From the NCBI GenBank assembly GCA_963978895.1, contig OZ022242.1:10666350-10730349 (forward strand): 64,000 nucleotides of DNA, read 5' to 3'. This document shows, piece after piece, positions 30,227 to 42,530 of this stretch. The notes below the pieces were generated by a model that searched no databases, had not been told where the DNA came from, and saw only the letters and a list, made by a program, of their open reading frames with translations. This DNA comes from Erpobdella octoculata (lineage: Eukaryota > Annelida > Clitellata > Hirudinida > Erpobdellidae). Both the position numbers and the translations under genes were made by a program. How positions within the stretch are numbered: position 1 is the first letter of the stretch; each line of letters starts with the position of its first letter.

Positions 30227-33200
30227 TTACCCCGCAACATCATCACCACTGTAATCATCATCATCACCATTGTCACCCTGCTTGTTATCTCCGTTTCTCA
30301 TTTTGCCAGCACCATCATCGTCGTTATCATCGTCGCCATCTTCGTTGTCCTCTTCATCGTCTTCTGGATCGTTCATCGGGAAGCGGAGAATGGCTGCGAT
30401 TCCCGAAAGTTGTGAGAGTTCTGAGAAATATATTATATAATTATTTAATAATTACAATATGAAAAATAAATCATTGTTCTCCAGCTGTAAAATGGCAGCT
30501 TGGTAACTTTAATGCCAAAAACAATCAAATAAAAGTCTGCTGATGCAGTTGGCATCACCAGTGGAAACATTTTATAAGTCCTGGTGCTTAATATAAACAG
30601 CATGGTTACCCCATCTCTTAATGAAACTGACAAGTCACTTACGTTCTCCAGAGACATGGAGACTGGAGAATATTCTCACCGTTCCTCCTCCATCTTTGAC
30701 TCCATCAACCAGTCGGACGTAGCGATGCCTGGCGGGCAGATCTTTTGCTCTGTCATCAAATAAGAAACGGAATTATTTATGGCATGCCAATCTTAGCAAC
30801 CGGAAAAATAGTTAACTTTTAAATTTGCATTTAATTATCATTCAAATACCTGAACAATTCATCCGACACAAGTAGAGTCTCAATGGCTCCTTGTTCAAAC
30901 GCGGCTTCAACGTGCTTGACTCTGTGAACAAGAAAGAAAGTGAAAACACAGGAAAGCTTACAACTAATTGTGGACCTCGAAGTATATATGACTGAAATTA
31001 TTACACCAAGTAGAACAAAAAAAAGTACACATACCCATAGAAAGCTCTTTTGGGATCGAGCTGCATCATAGCATAAAAGTCTCCTAGGGCCTTGATCTCG
31101 GCAGAGGCCTTCGTGTCTTGGAGTCGAGAAGAAACGGCTTGGTCTTGAAGAACTTCTGCATTGTGATTAAAGAGAACCACAATTATAGTTTAATATTTCA
31201 CTCAAGCAAATTTTGTTAGACTGATATTTATCTATATATATAAAAATCTCGTGTCATAGTGTTTGAAATTGAACTCCTCCGAAACGGCCAAACCGATTTT
31301 TATGAAATTTTTTGTGTACATTTGGTAGGTCTGAGGATAGGTTGTAGACTATTTAGAATATTTTTTAAAAATTATTTTAAAAAGTTATAATGGAAAAACA
31401 AAGAGGTGCAATTATGTCCTTTTCATAGAAAAATGCAACAGATAGAAATGCATATATATATATCTATATATATAAAAGGCAACGTATGTTCATTAATAAC
31501 GCCAAAACCAATGAAGGGATTTGCACGAAATTTTACATAATAAACATTTACCACCTAACAAATAATCTCATTTATTAAAAAAAATTGTTTTGAATGTTTT
31601 TAGAAAATTAATTTTTAGAAATATTTTATCTATGCAATTTTAGAAAATTAATTTTTAGAAATATTTTATCTATGCAATTATATCGCGGCTTAACGAGCTT
31701 GCTTTCGACTTCTGTTCCGTCGTTGTTGGTTGTCGCGATTTCTCAAAATCAAAAGTGAGTATTATTTTACTTATATCAATTATATCAATATATCAATATA
31801 TCAAAAGTAATATATAATATACTATATACTATACTATTATTTTTTTAATTACTGTATATCGTTCAAATGTTTTTGAATGTTTTAGAAAATTAATTTTTTT
31901 AAATATTTTCGCTATTGTATCAGAGCTATGTTTTGTTTACATTCGCTGTTTATCGTCTCGGTTTCTCGAAATCAAAGTAATATAAAAACTTAGGCTACTA
32001 TTCTTATATTATTTACTTAGGCTACTATTTTTATATTATTTAATTGTTAATTATTATCGCTCTACCAGTCTAACCACTCTAACCAATCTAACCACTCTAA
32101 CCTCTAACAGATATTATTTTGTGCTACTTTTAGTCTAACAGATATTATTTTGTGCTTACAGACAAGAAAATTGAAAAATTTATTGTGAGTGAGTATATCA
32201 ATATAACTATTAATGTATTTTAAGTATAATAGTATAACTATTAATGCACCTTATGGAAAAACAAAAAACATTGTGTATCAGAAAGCTTTGCAATAAAATG
32301 ACTGTATGTGTTTGTTGTATTTCTTTTAATTAAAAATCAAAAGTATCTGCATAAATGTTTCAATAGATGCAAAGATGCCCGGGCAAACGAGCGGTTAAGG
32401 AAACGGGAGCCAGAGAGAAAAACGATAAAAAAACTTTTAAATTCCCCGGGCAATGCCGGGTAACCCAGCTAGTATATATATATATCTGTTTAGAGAGATT
32501 AACTTTTATTTGTATTGCAGCCAAAAAGCTGGATTGGAGCAATGGGAAATCACATAATATGAATTATAGTAAATGAGATGTTAGTGTGAAATAAAGATAA
32601 ATATAAGATAAAGATAAAAACATCACGTATTGTTACAATGAACTGTATCAATGTAAGTTCATTGATCAACAGTGGAGAATCATACAATAAGAGTTATAGT
32701 AGATTATAGAATGAGATGTTAAAATGAACTGTTACAATAAGCAATTTTAATTGTTAACATGAAAGTTCATTGCTCTATTATATTATTGACTGATTTTGTA
32801 ATGAGATCATCAGTTATTTTGTATATAATGTATATATATTCATATAAGATCGAAGATAGGAAGAAGGTGATATTAAATTATTGAAAGTTCTTAAGAGAAT
32901 ATGGAAGAACGCTGTTTGAAATCTTTTAGTTTTACAGAAAGGCACCAGATATTCTGAAGCATTTCGCAGCTTCGATAGAGGTACTGAATCACGCCGAGCC
33001 GGCATGAGGTGGTGAAGGCAGCTGGATGGTTGACGAACAGACTGGAAGAAATCGCGAGTCAGCCTCTCGCGCCTGTCGTGTAGGGAGGAGATCCCCGCAG
33101 TCATCAGAGCCGCGTCGTACTTCAAGTCACCGTATATGATGCGCAATGCCCGTATCTGCTGCGATTCAATTTTGGATGACAGCTTCTTTGTTAGCATGCT

Positions 33201-36200
33201 GTGCCATACAGGACAAGCATATTCCAGTATGGGTCGGATGACTGTTATGTAAAAGCTCAAGGCGTCCTTCTGGCAAATACAAGCTCTTACGCTCCCGGTC
33301 GCTTTCCCACTTTTCGACCACCTAGAGCTCTAAAAGAGTATCTTGAACTGTCTGATTAATTTGATTTGATTAATTTTAATTGATTTAAGGCCTAATTCAT
33401 GTCGGAAACATTAAATTCATGCATTGTCATCCAGAATAAAGCTTTCCTGAAAGTGTTAGAGCTCTAGGTGGTCGAAAAGTGGGAAAACGGCCAGGAGCGT
33501 GAGAGCAAGCGGAAAAGGAAACAGAAGCGTGAGAGAAAAACGCCGGGCACCCCGCTAGTAAAACTATAAATAACCAAAACCATGGCTAGCATTTTTTCTA
33601 AAAAAAAAAAAAAACTATTTGGCCAATTCAAAAAGTTTACTAATTTATAGATGTACCTTTGAGCGAATGTTTGAATCCAGATGATGAGTGAACACATAGA
33701 AATTTATTTTTATTGTCCAATAATGCTTTAAGATCGAGTTTTGCAGCCTGCTCGAATATGTAATTGTAGCATTGGTCCTGCATAGTTGAAGTGAAAATTG
33801 TTATGATTTGTCAAATTAAAACCTATTATCTGAATTTTTCCCAAACTTTACCTTCACAAAACCAGGACTTGCCAAAAGTACACATTTCACAACTGTAAAT
33901 ATGAAAAAAACAAGTCAGCAAACCAGATTTGAAATTTATTCAGACTAATATTGAAACATTTAATAAAATAAAATAAACAAGTAAAACTTCTTACCTTCAA
34001 AATTGACGTGCTGTTGTATGGCTTGCATGATTTGATCGTAGAACCTAGCCATGGCCTGATTTAATAAATAAATAAATATAAACAATTCATTAAAAATTAA
34101 AAACTCATTAAATTGAATAAACCATGAAATACAAAATAAACAAATACCTTATCGTGTTGAGCGCACTGCCCTTTTCTCTTGCGTGGAATTGGTGTATCGA
34201 TCTTTGTTCTAACAATCGTCATGCTTGCTGTTATCAGGCACACATTGGCCAAACCTGGTGAGCAGGACAGTTCATTATTAAACACGTGGTAAGCAAAATA
34301 AATGTATGTATGTAATGTATGTCTATCTATATAAAAATGACTGTTGGCTTGTCTGTCTTTTTTATGCAAATCCAAACCGCTGGAAGAATTTTATCGAAAT
34401 TTGGCATGAAGTAGATCTCATAGCAAGCAGGAAAGGAAATGGGAGAGAGAGGGAGAAATTTCTTTATTATTATGACTGTGTTAGACAGCCACAATACAGT
34501 CCATACAGGCCGATTTTTTGGGACACGGCCCATCTTCAACTAAGCCCAGTCCACCATGTTTCAAAAGCACAAAATTCCAGACTCGGTCCTTTGTAACAGG
34601 CCTAAATTCCCTTGGCTTGGCACAATAACCTCGACCTGTTTAGATAACCCTTTGCAAAACTCTAAGCCCCAACCAATATCACTCATCATTATTAGCACTC
34701 ACCTTCTTGCATAATAACAGCAGCAAGATCTGCATGTTGTGTTGGGTCGCAGGCCAATTCTGAGAAGAAAAAAATCAAATTTTGAAATGCAACAATATTA
34801 TTTAAAACTATAATACACATTTTATATGAACCAGTTAGGAAAAACAAACTGACCAATCCTCTCTAAGGCAACACTGTCCCATTCATTTTTGTGGAGGGTA
34901 AATTTTCTGTTCATTTCAAGGTTTAGAGTGTGGTATGCTCCCATCTGGAATAAACATTAATATTAGACCTTGCCCGATGTTTAATTAATTCAAAAGACAA
35001 TTATAAAGATACATTTATTAATATCAGAATTATTAACTATTTATTACTATCAGGATTATTAACTAGTTATTACTATCAGAATTATTATTAAATCCATACT
35101 TCTACCAATGACACTAAAATAATTATTACAGACAATCAATATAAAAACGAACCAACCTTGACATACTGATTTTCTTCCATGTTGCGACCTCTGACCCGCA
35201 AGACGCATGCTTGGGTGTCGAAATCGATGGCTTCAATTTCGATAGTTAGTTGTGTTCTTATCTTGTTGCTGCTCGTGCTTCCAGTTGATGACTCTGTATT
35301 AACTTTCCTGATTTTTTTAAATATAAAAAAACTGATGTACTGCAACTGGAAAGAAATATAACAAAATTAAAAGTAGACTTTTGAAAAATAAATAAACAAA
35401 ACAAACCTGATAGTTGTTGACTTGAGTTTGTCTCCCACCATGACAAGATTGTAAGCATGCCACATATCCTCAGGCTCATCGGGAATGAGAACAACATGGC
35501 TTGAATTTCAAATTTAAAATAAAAATCTAACATTAGATTTATTAACAACCTTTTACAAAAGCACATCAACAATTTCTTTAATTTTCTAATGAAGCAGAAT
35601 AAGAAAGTTGAAATCATAAAAATATATCAAGTTTATAATGGACTTCATTGTTATAAAAATAGATTGAGAGCTTTATTAGGAAATTTGTATTTCGAAACCT
35701 ATTAAAAAGGTTTAGACATTCTCTATTTAAAATTAAATCACGTTTCATCTTAGTAAAGAAAATGGTTTAGATAAAAAAAACTCAGCTGGAGACTGTGAGT
35801 GGAATTGAATGTTATTAATGACAGATTCAATGACATGATGCAGAGCTGAATATCCATAACGGACATAATGACATTGCCAGTTAAATGTAGAATTAAGCTA
35901 CTAAATAAAATGTTTTGAAGAAATTTTATAAAAAAGAAAAGCTACTCATTCCTACTTTGAGAGTAAAGCAATAAGATGTGCAGTAAAAAACTGGCAATCA
36001 TAAACAAGAAGAACAGTTAACAAAGATTTTCAACAGCAGAAAAAAATGATAGAAATATTAAATTAGTTAATGTAAATAGATACTCATGAGGAACTCTTTC
36101 CCTTGGGCATCTAGCTAAGTCTATTAGATTTTAAATGTTGAAAAACTGCTTTACAATATTCTTTAATAATTTACTTGTAATAATTTTCTCTTTTCAAATA

Positions 36201-36461
36201 GCTTATCATTTTTGAATGATTTTTTTCCAGTTTAATTTTATAGCAAAAACTACTAAAGTTTACTAAAGTGAAACATTACCCTATATTTGAGAATAAAAAT
36301 TTACCCTACATCCATCGAAAAATAAGCAAGATAACCCCATGGCCCATACAATATACATATGGCATAAATCAACATTAAAATGATAAAAATTTTAAAAAGT
36401 TCAAAAAATCAAATGCAAACCCGATTCCATGTTTGTCAATGTCTCTATGGCAGATCTTCAT
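30227..36461 (-). CDS. PELO: Pelota (mRNA surveillance and ribosome rescue factor), thirteen exons
   Basis: Exons in transcript order: 36461-36421, 35499-35407, 35307-35157, 34944-34854, 34759-34703, 34254-34148, 34055-33995, 33892-33852, 33777-33657, 31155-31035, 30921-30850, 30749-30643, 30420-30227. Phases agree and 1257 nt encode 418 aa. The protein starts [12 protein letters not shown] and has three eRF1-like domains, with [62 protein letters not shown] and [20 protein letters not shown]. Pelota works with HBS1 and ABCE1 to split stalled ribosomes in no-go and non-stop decay. It carries no GGQ, as expected. The acidic tail (Asp/Glu/Asn-rich, about 50 residues after AAILRFPM) is longer than the usual short acidic end, making this copy some 30 residues longer than typical animal Pelota. 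The 2.5-kb intron 31156-33656 is loaded with transposons. Confidence 0.95.
31231..32472 (+). mobile_element. Non-autonomous Helitron (possibly two nested copies) in a PELO intron
   Basis: The left end is A|TCTATATATATAAAAATCTC at 31231 and the right end is a GC hairpin (CCCGGGCAATGCCGGG, ending at 32460) followed by CTAG at 32469-32472 and a host T. Helitrons start with TC, end with a hairpin plus CTRR, and insert between A and T without target duplication; all of these fit. A second A|TCTATATATATAAAAGGC start at 31463 suggests a copy inserted in, or replacing part of, the first. A 'taattttagaaata' block is repeated near 31608-31680. No Rep/helicase ORF is present, so it must move in trans. 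Confidence 0.7.
32814..33285 (-). pseudogene. C-terminal fragment of a jockey/CR1-type non-LTR reverse transcriptase
   Basis: The minus-strand frame reads [20 protein letters not shown], then [21 protein letters not shown] and a RRERLT...LLRTFN end. This is the usual C-terminal tail after the RT domain in jockey/CR1-like retrotransposons. It stops at 32814 at about the normal end of the protein but lacks the endonuclease and catalytic RT parts, so it is a 5'-truncated dead copy. Its upstream break coincides with one arm of the inverted repeat at 33283. It lies in the same PELO intron as the Helitron. Confidence 0.8.
33283..33507. repeat. Inverted repeat, 49-bp arms (45/49 match)
   Basis: The arm at 33283-33331 is the reverse complement of 33459-33507 apart from four transitions, with a 127-bp spacer. 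The arms carry 'agagctctaggtggtcgaaa' and the GGGAGCG-type repeats found inside Helitrons here. It could fold in PELO pre-mRNA. Confidence 0.85.
33459..33558 (+). mobile_element. Helitron 3' end fragment
   Basis: It ends 'cgccgggcaccccg' then CTAG (33555-33558) and T, a degenerate form of the same 3' hairpin end. Upstream are the purine-rich 'gcgtgagagcaagcgg' repeats typical of this family. No 5' end was found nearby. Confidence 0.55.
34326..34500 (+). mobile_element. Helitron 5' end fragment in a PELO intron
   Basis: A|TCTATATAAAAATGACTG, followed by 'ccaaaccgctggaagaattt' and 'tcgaaatttggcatgaagta', matches the 5' end pattern of the family. No 3' hairpin follows. Confidence 0.45.
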
Positions 36462-36886
36462 ATCCTATTGTACTCAGCTTAAAATAAAATAAAAAATTTA
36501 AAACAATCATCCAGAAGTTACAGACTTGTCCACACGCTGATTAGATGTACACAATTCAGCTGTAAAAGTAAATGCAGGTTGTATTGCAAATTTGCAAATG
36601 CAATAACGTAAATAAATTACCTAAAAGTTAATTTCAGTTGCAATCTATTTTGTATACATATAGTTGTAAAACTTAGTCAATATTTTTGTTTAATTCATTT
36701 GTTTGATTTTAAATTTGTCATAATTAATTTTTAGTTTTTGTGACCATCATACCTGGGACCTTGGGTCCCAAATGGGCATCTTAGTTGGTCCCAAATGGGC
36801 CGCCCATATAAGACCCGTGTCAAGGTGACACCAAATCAAGTGGGTTCTATATGGGTTAAAAATAAAAATTTAAAATGGAAGTTATG

Positions 36887-36957
36887 TGCCTGGACCGGAA
36901 TCGAACCCGATTCCAACGACTCTCAAAGCCGGTGTCTATACCACTACACAAACCAAA
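36887..36957 (-). other. tRNA-derived sequence (SINE head or tRNA pseudogene)
   Basis: On the minus strand there is an A-box-like TAGTGGTATAGACAC, an anticodon-loop-like TTTGAGA and a B box GGTTCGATTCC in the right order and spacing for a tRNA gene. The acceptor stem does not pair and there is no long variable arm for the apparent UGA anticodon. It is therefore a tRNA-derived SINE head or a dead tRNA. The surrounding 'gggtcccaaatgggc' repeats may be its body. Confidence 0.45.
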
Positions 36958-37262
36958 GTGTAAGAAAATGCAATTTGTCAGTCAAATATCGCAAATGATG
37001 AAAATCTTCACAAAAGTGGATAATAAAATTTTTATTGAAAATTATGTTTATTTAAGAAATAAATGCAAGAATAAGTATCTTTTATTGATACAATTAATAA
37101 AACAAACAAATTGAAACAAACTTGGCTCAGCCCACTTATAGCCCAGATATAAATTAGCCCATGAACCCCGTGTGGGACCCATATAGCTCCCACATAGACG
37201 TTTTGCTATTGCAAATGCCCATTAAGCTTATATAGGACCGATATATAACCCATATCTAAAGG

Positions 37263-38452
37263 CAGGGGCGGATTCAGGGAGGGGGCGAAGAGGCGCGCGC
37301 CCCCCATTGTGGAATAGTTAAAAATAATTTACATTAAACAAATCATTAAACAAATTTAAATTATGTTCATAATATTTAGTAATAAACTTATAAATAGAGT
37401 TAAGCTCTCAATCAATGTATACGCTCAATTTAAGCATAAAAACATTGATAGATTTCCATTTATAGCACAAACATTTTTACCATTATTAGGTAGTTACATT
37501 TTAAATTTTAGTATGAGGGGGCAAATCTATTATACACAAATAAATTTTTAAACAATGGTATAAAAAATGTCATCAAATTTTTAGGAGGGAGGACTTTTCA
37601 TAATATGGATGCTATGGGCGACCGCAAGCGGGGGCAAGAAGGGGCACTTGCCCCCTGGATTTATGGTTTAAATTTTTTTTAGACAAAAATAGACAAAATA
37701 TTTATAATTAAAACATTTATAATTAATTGTAACAACTGTGACTCCTTCTATTGTTATATAAATATCATTATTACCATTATCTTTTGGGGATGCATCTCCC
37801 GATACTCTACTTTTTTCTCTAAACACTTTTATTTGAGAAAATTATCCAGAATAACTGATCCACAACTAGTTAAATGGTTTATTCGAAGTATAATATTTAT
37901 TTAACCATGTATTAACTGATAAACTCATGTATAGCGTTTGGCAGTGCTGAGGCTGTTGTGTAAATAGTCCTCCAAAAAACATTAGTGTGGGCTTTTACTG
38001 ATGAATGACTTTTGTTTGATTGACCTCTCTCATTTTCATACAATTTTTTCCAAATTTGTCTGTAAATCTTTAAAGGTACACAAATTTCTATCCAACAATG
38101 ACCATTTGGCTGTCTAGGAAATATAAACCTTTCCAACTAAAGCATTTCTGTAATTTTCAGCGTGTTTTTAAAACGTTTTTAAATTTTTATTATGATATAA
38201 AATAAAATAAAGTTAACTGAAAATTGTACTCTATATACCCAATTTTAAACAAAAAATTAGAATAATTTTTTTAGGGCTCAATTGAGCCCCAACACCTTAC
38301 ACAATTTTGGAAAGAGAATAAAATAAATCTGAGAGAGAATATGAGAAAAGAGGCGAAAAGAAAAAAATAAGAAGCTTGCCCCCTATGCAAAAATTCCTGC
38401 GGTCGCCCATGATGGGTGCGCCCCCCCTTACAAAATTCTGGATCCGCCCCTG
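37263..38452. mobile_element. Non-autonomous hAT element (outer)
   Basis: Left end CAGGGGCGGATTCAG and right end CTGGATCCGCCCCTG are inverted repeats with one mismatch. The flanking octamers (tctaaagg at 37255-37262, cctatagg at 38453-38460) match at 6 of 8 bases, consistent with an old 8-bp target duplication. There is no transposase ORF. A second element sits inside. Confidence 0.7.
37613..38411. mobile_element. Non-autonomous hAT element (inner, nested)
   Basis: Ends TATGGGCGACCGCA and (inverted) CATGGGCGACCGCA flank a segment with 'gggcacttgccccctgga' near the left and its counterpart 'gaagcttgccccctatgc' near the right. Flanking octamers ATGGATGC (37605-37612) and ATGGGTGC (38412-38419) match at 7 of 8. 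It was inserted into the outer element, so it is younger. Confidence 0.7.
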
Positions 38453-38556
38453 CCTATAGGTTATCCCGAGCCCAGGAACCCCACATAGGACCCATTTAGA
38501 ATGTTCACAGGGAAGAAACGACTGAAAGTTAATAACTATTTTTTGTCAAAAATGTG

Positions 38557-38721
<165 letters not shown>

Positions 38722-38949
38722 CTTCAGAATTATCAGACCTATGTTACCTACTTAACTAATATATCATTACAAAATATTAATAAAAAAAAATTGTTTCGTA
38801 CTTTAAAAGTTTTATTTTAATAAATACCTTTAATTTATATCATCATTTTTATTTTACAGCACTTAATACGTCTACAAAATCCTATGTTTCAACTCTCCTC
38901 GACCCCTGTTTCATCTTACCTCGGTATGAGCGGAGTTGAAACAAGTTGA

Positions 38950-39085
38950 CTTGGTACTCGTACTCGTACTCATTTTCCACTCAGTACTGAGTAGCAGAGA
39001 TATAGTTAGTTGATACTCGTGCTCGTACTCGAGTACGTTTTTCAAGTACTCGTACTCGTAATCGCCCCATAAGTACTCGCAACAT
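38950..39085. repeat. Degenerate (GTACTC)n repeat
   Basis: Repeated 'tactcgtactcg' blocks on both sides of a short unrelated stretch. Such hexamers are common in degraded hAT ends, but no boundary is visible. Confidence 0.6.
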
Positions 39086-40204
39086 CTTTGGCCATTGGCA
39101 CATTAAATTGTAAAATAAAACTACGTAGGTAATGAAAATATCTTGCAAGGTTATTGGAAGATAATAATTTTGACGACTATGTCATCGCAGCAGAAATGGC
39201 TGAAAAAGCAGGTATTGAAAAAGATTTGCTTGAGGAGTGATATTATTCTCTGAAAATTCGGCAAAATAGCTGGACTATATTTATTTTGCAACTGTACAAG
39301 AATTGCTGAATGACATTGATAAACATGTCATAGATTTAAAGCGTTTTGTAATTATTTTTGCAAAACAAAGCACATTATCTGAGAACAGCATTCGTAAATA
39401 GATAACGAAAGATTGCTCTTTTTAATTAGATATTATTGCTAAAACATAACTAAACAGTACTAAACACTAACAAAACATAACATTTCAAAATAAAACTGTT
39501 TAATTATTTAATGTATTTTTATGGACGGTTCTTACCTTTAGACTTTTATGTTTTTACAATGTTTCAATCAGGATTTTGAACTAGGCATGACTTGGGTATA
39601 CTAATTATATGGGAAGCAGAAAGGATTAAAAACACATAAACTACCACAGATATCAAAAACATCACCATAAATAACAGAAATAACAAAAATTAAAAATAAT
39701 TTGTTTTAGAATAATCTTTTTAAGCAAAATATCCATGCATAAGGATTCATACAAAGAACAATATTGAGGAGTAGAACCTTAAAAATGTTGATAAAAAAAA
39801 AATTTTGCATGCCAAATTTTGTTGAAATTGGTCCAGCAGTTTATTGGGTCTGTATAATAGACAGCAGACAGACAAAAGTGCTTATATAGATTTGTAAAAA
39901 ACGAAGTTTGTTACGGTTCACTTCAGGGGCGCAGCCAGGGGGCTCGAGGGGACCGGCCCCCTAAACCTTGCCAATGTTGATGTTGAAGTGATGCGCGTGC
40001 CCGTGTTTTCGAGACATATTTGAGTTAATAATTTTTCAAATTAAATATTTAAAAAGTTATCAAAAATGTTAGGGTGAGAGTTGTCCATGGATCTATTTTT
40101 GAAAACCCGACCCACCAGAAAATCTGACCTGACCAAAACTGTTTTCGACCCGACCCGACCTATTTGGCTAGAACCCAACTGTCAGAGCGGCTACATACCA
40201 CAGT

Positions 40205-40465
40205 TGATGCTCTGCAACATTGTCAATATTCCATCTACCCTAACCCATAGATAAATACGCTGCTGAAACTCTTCACCACTTGCCCCTATCTTCCGCGACA
40301 GCCGAGAGATCCTTCTCAACTATGCGCAGACTCAAATCTTATCTAAGCACCACAACAAAGGGCCAGACAAGTCTGAATGGATTTGCCCAGATGACTATCA
40401 ATCGCGACCTTAACATTAATGAAGAAACCGTCATCGACATTTTTTGCAGAAAAAACGTCGGCTGA
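40205..40465 (+). pseudogene. hAT transposase C-terminal dimerization domain, broken
   Basis: The frame from about 40280 reads PLSSATAERSFSTMRRLKSY and ends NLNINEETVIDIF...VG with a stop at 40463. This is the C-terminal hAT dimerization motif of ZMYM1-like transposases. Just upstream, ALQHCQYSIYPNP continues the protein in another frame and meets a TAG, so at least one stop and one frameshift break the gene. The N-terminal part is missing from this element. The transposase at 1-1117 is of the same general family, but I cannot say it is the same lineage. Confidence 0.8.
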
Positions 40466-40522
40466 ATTTCATATGGTAATTTACTGTTCTAAATTAAATG
40501 TCTTATGGTTTGTTATTAATAA

Positions 40523-41272
<750 letters not shown>

Positions 41273-41467
41273 CTAGCGGGGTGCCCAGCGTTGCCCGGGC
41301 TTTTTAGAGGTTTTTCTATCGTTTATATATAATTTTTAAAAAATATTTTAAATAGCCTGCAACCTATCCTCAGACCTACCAAATGCACACAAAAAATTTC
41401 ATAAAAATCGGTTCAGCCGTTTCGGAGGAGTTTGAAGTCAAACAATATGACACGAGATTTATATATA
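41273..41467 (-). mobile_element. Short near-complete Helitron copy 2
   Basis: About 195 bp. The minus-strand 3' end is a CCCGGGCAACGCTGGGCA hairpin plus CTAG (41276-41273). The 5' end reads TATATATAAATCTCGTGTCA and continues into 'gaaacggctgaaccgatttt', matching the start of the PELO-intron Helitron. Only the initial TC is lost, where copy 3 joins. Confidence 0.7.
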
Positions 41468-41640
41468 CTAGCGGGGTTACCCGGCGTTGCTCGCGGTTTT
41501 CAGAGGTTTTTTAATCATTTTTCTCTTTTGCTCCCGTTTCCTTCCTCGCTTGCTCTCCCGTTTCCGTTCCCGCTTGCTCTCCCGTTTCCGTTCCCGCTCG
41601 CGCTCATTTTTTCTTTTCCACTCTTTCATAACTTATTTTA
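41468..41640 (-). mobile_element. Helitron copy 3 (3' end)
   Basis: A CTAG-bearing 3' end (41471-41468) with the GCGAGCAACGCCGGGTAAC hairpin, joined head to tail to copy 2, followed by CGGGAGCGG-type repeats. The 5' end is not identified. Confidence 0.6.
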
Positions 41641-42014
41641 GCCCATAAAACGTAAAGTAGATTTGCTAAAAGTTGCTTGAAGCCTTCAAACGTTGTTACG
41701 TAAACAAAATTTGAATTTTATTACGCAATTACCTTCAATGGTCGTACATAGGAACTTTTGGCCTGGAAAGTTAAGAAGGGGAAAAAGTTAAGAATGTTTG
41801 GACTCCTTCTCCGATCTCCCGGCTCAGGGGGCCAAAAAACCTTACGGGCCAAAAGTGCCTATACCTGATCATTGCATAAGTTTTTGAAGCACTGTTTACA
41901 ATTGCGTAACAGGCATTACTTGCCAATGTTTTTATTCAATATTAAGAAATCCATGACTTGCTTCACAGTCTTGCATAGTGTGACCGATTGCGCGTTATTA
42001 CAAATTATTAAGAG

Positions 42015-42204
42015 ATAGATGGGGCGGGAAAGCGACCGGAATCGGGAAAGTGACTGGGAGCGGGAAAGCGACCGGGAGTGGGAGAGCAAGCGGGAACGAG
42101 AAAGCGACCGGGAGCGGGAGAGAAAACGGGGAATTAAACGGGAGCTAGAGGAAAACGATAAAAAAACTCTAAAAACCCCCGAGCAACGCCGGGTAACCTC
42201 GCTA

Positions 42205-42205
<1 letters not shown>
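42015..42205 (+). mobile_element. Helitron copy 4 (3' end, opposite strand)
   Basis: Purine-rich CGGGAAAGCGACCGGGAGCG repeats lead to a CCGAGCAACGCCGGGTAAC hairpin and CTAG at 42202-42205, then T. It runs opposite to copies 1-3. Confidence 0.65.
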
Positions 42206-42292
<87 letters not shown>

Positions 42293-42296
<4 letters not shown>

Positions 42297-42341
42297 TTAC
42301 AGCCCACAAAAGTCAAAGCTTAACGACAGCTTCAGCAATAA

Positions 42342-42417
<76 letters not shown>

Positions 42418-42470
42418 TTATTGCTGAAACTGTCGTTAAGCTTTGACTTTTGTGGGCTGTAAATTTTTCA
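42293..42470. repeat. Near-perfect palindrome around a TA tract
   Basis: The arm 42293-42349 and the arm 42412-42468 are reverse complements with a single mismatch over about 57 bp, separated by a TA tract. Each arm holds 'gtcaaagcttaacgacag' and reaches the TA tract through AATCTATATATA. DNA or RNA from this stretch would form a long hairpin. Confidence 0.9.
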
Positions 42471-42530
42471 GTAAAACTCCTTACTAATCAGTTTTCCCCG
42501 CCTCCGAAAAAATTTCTGGCTGCGCCCCTG

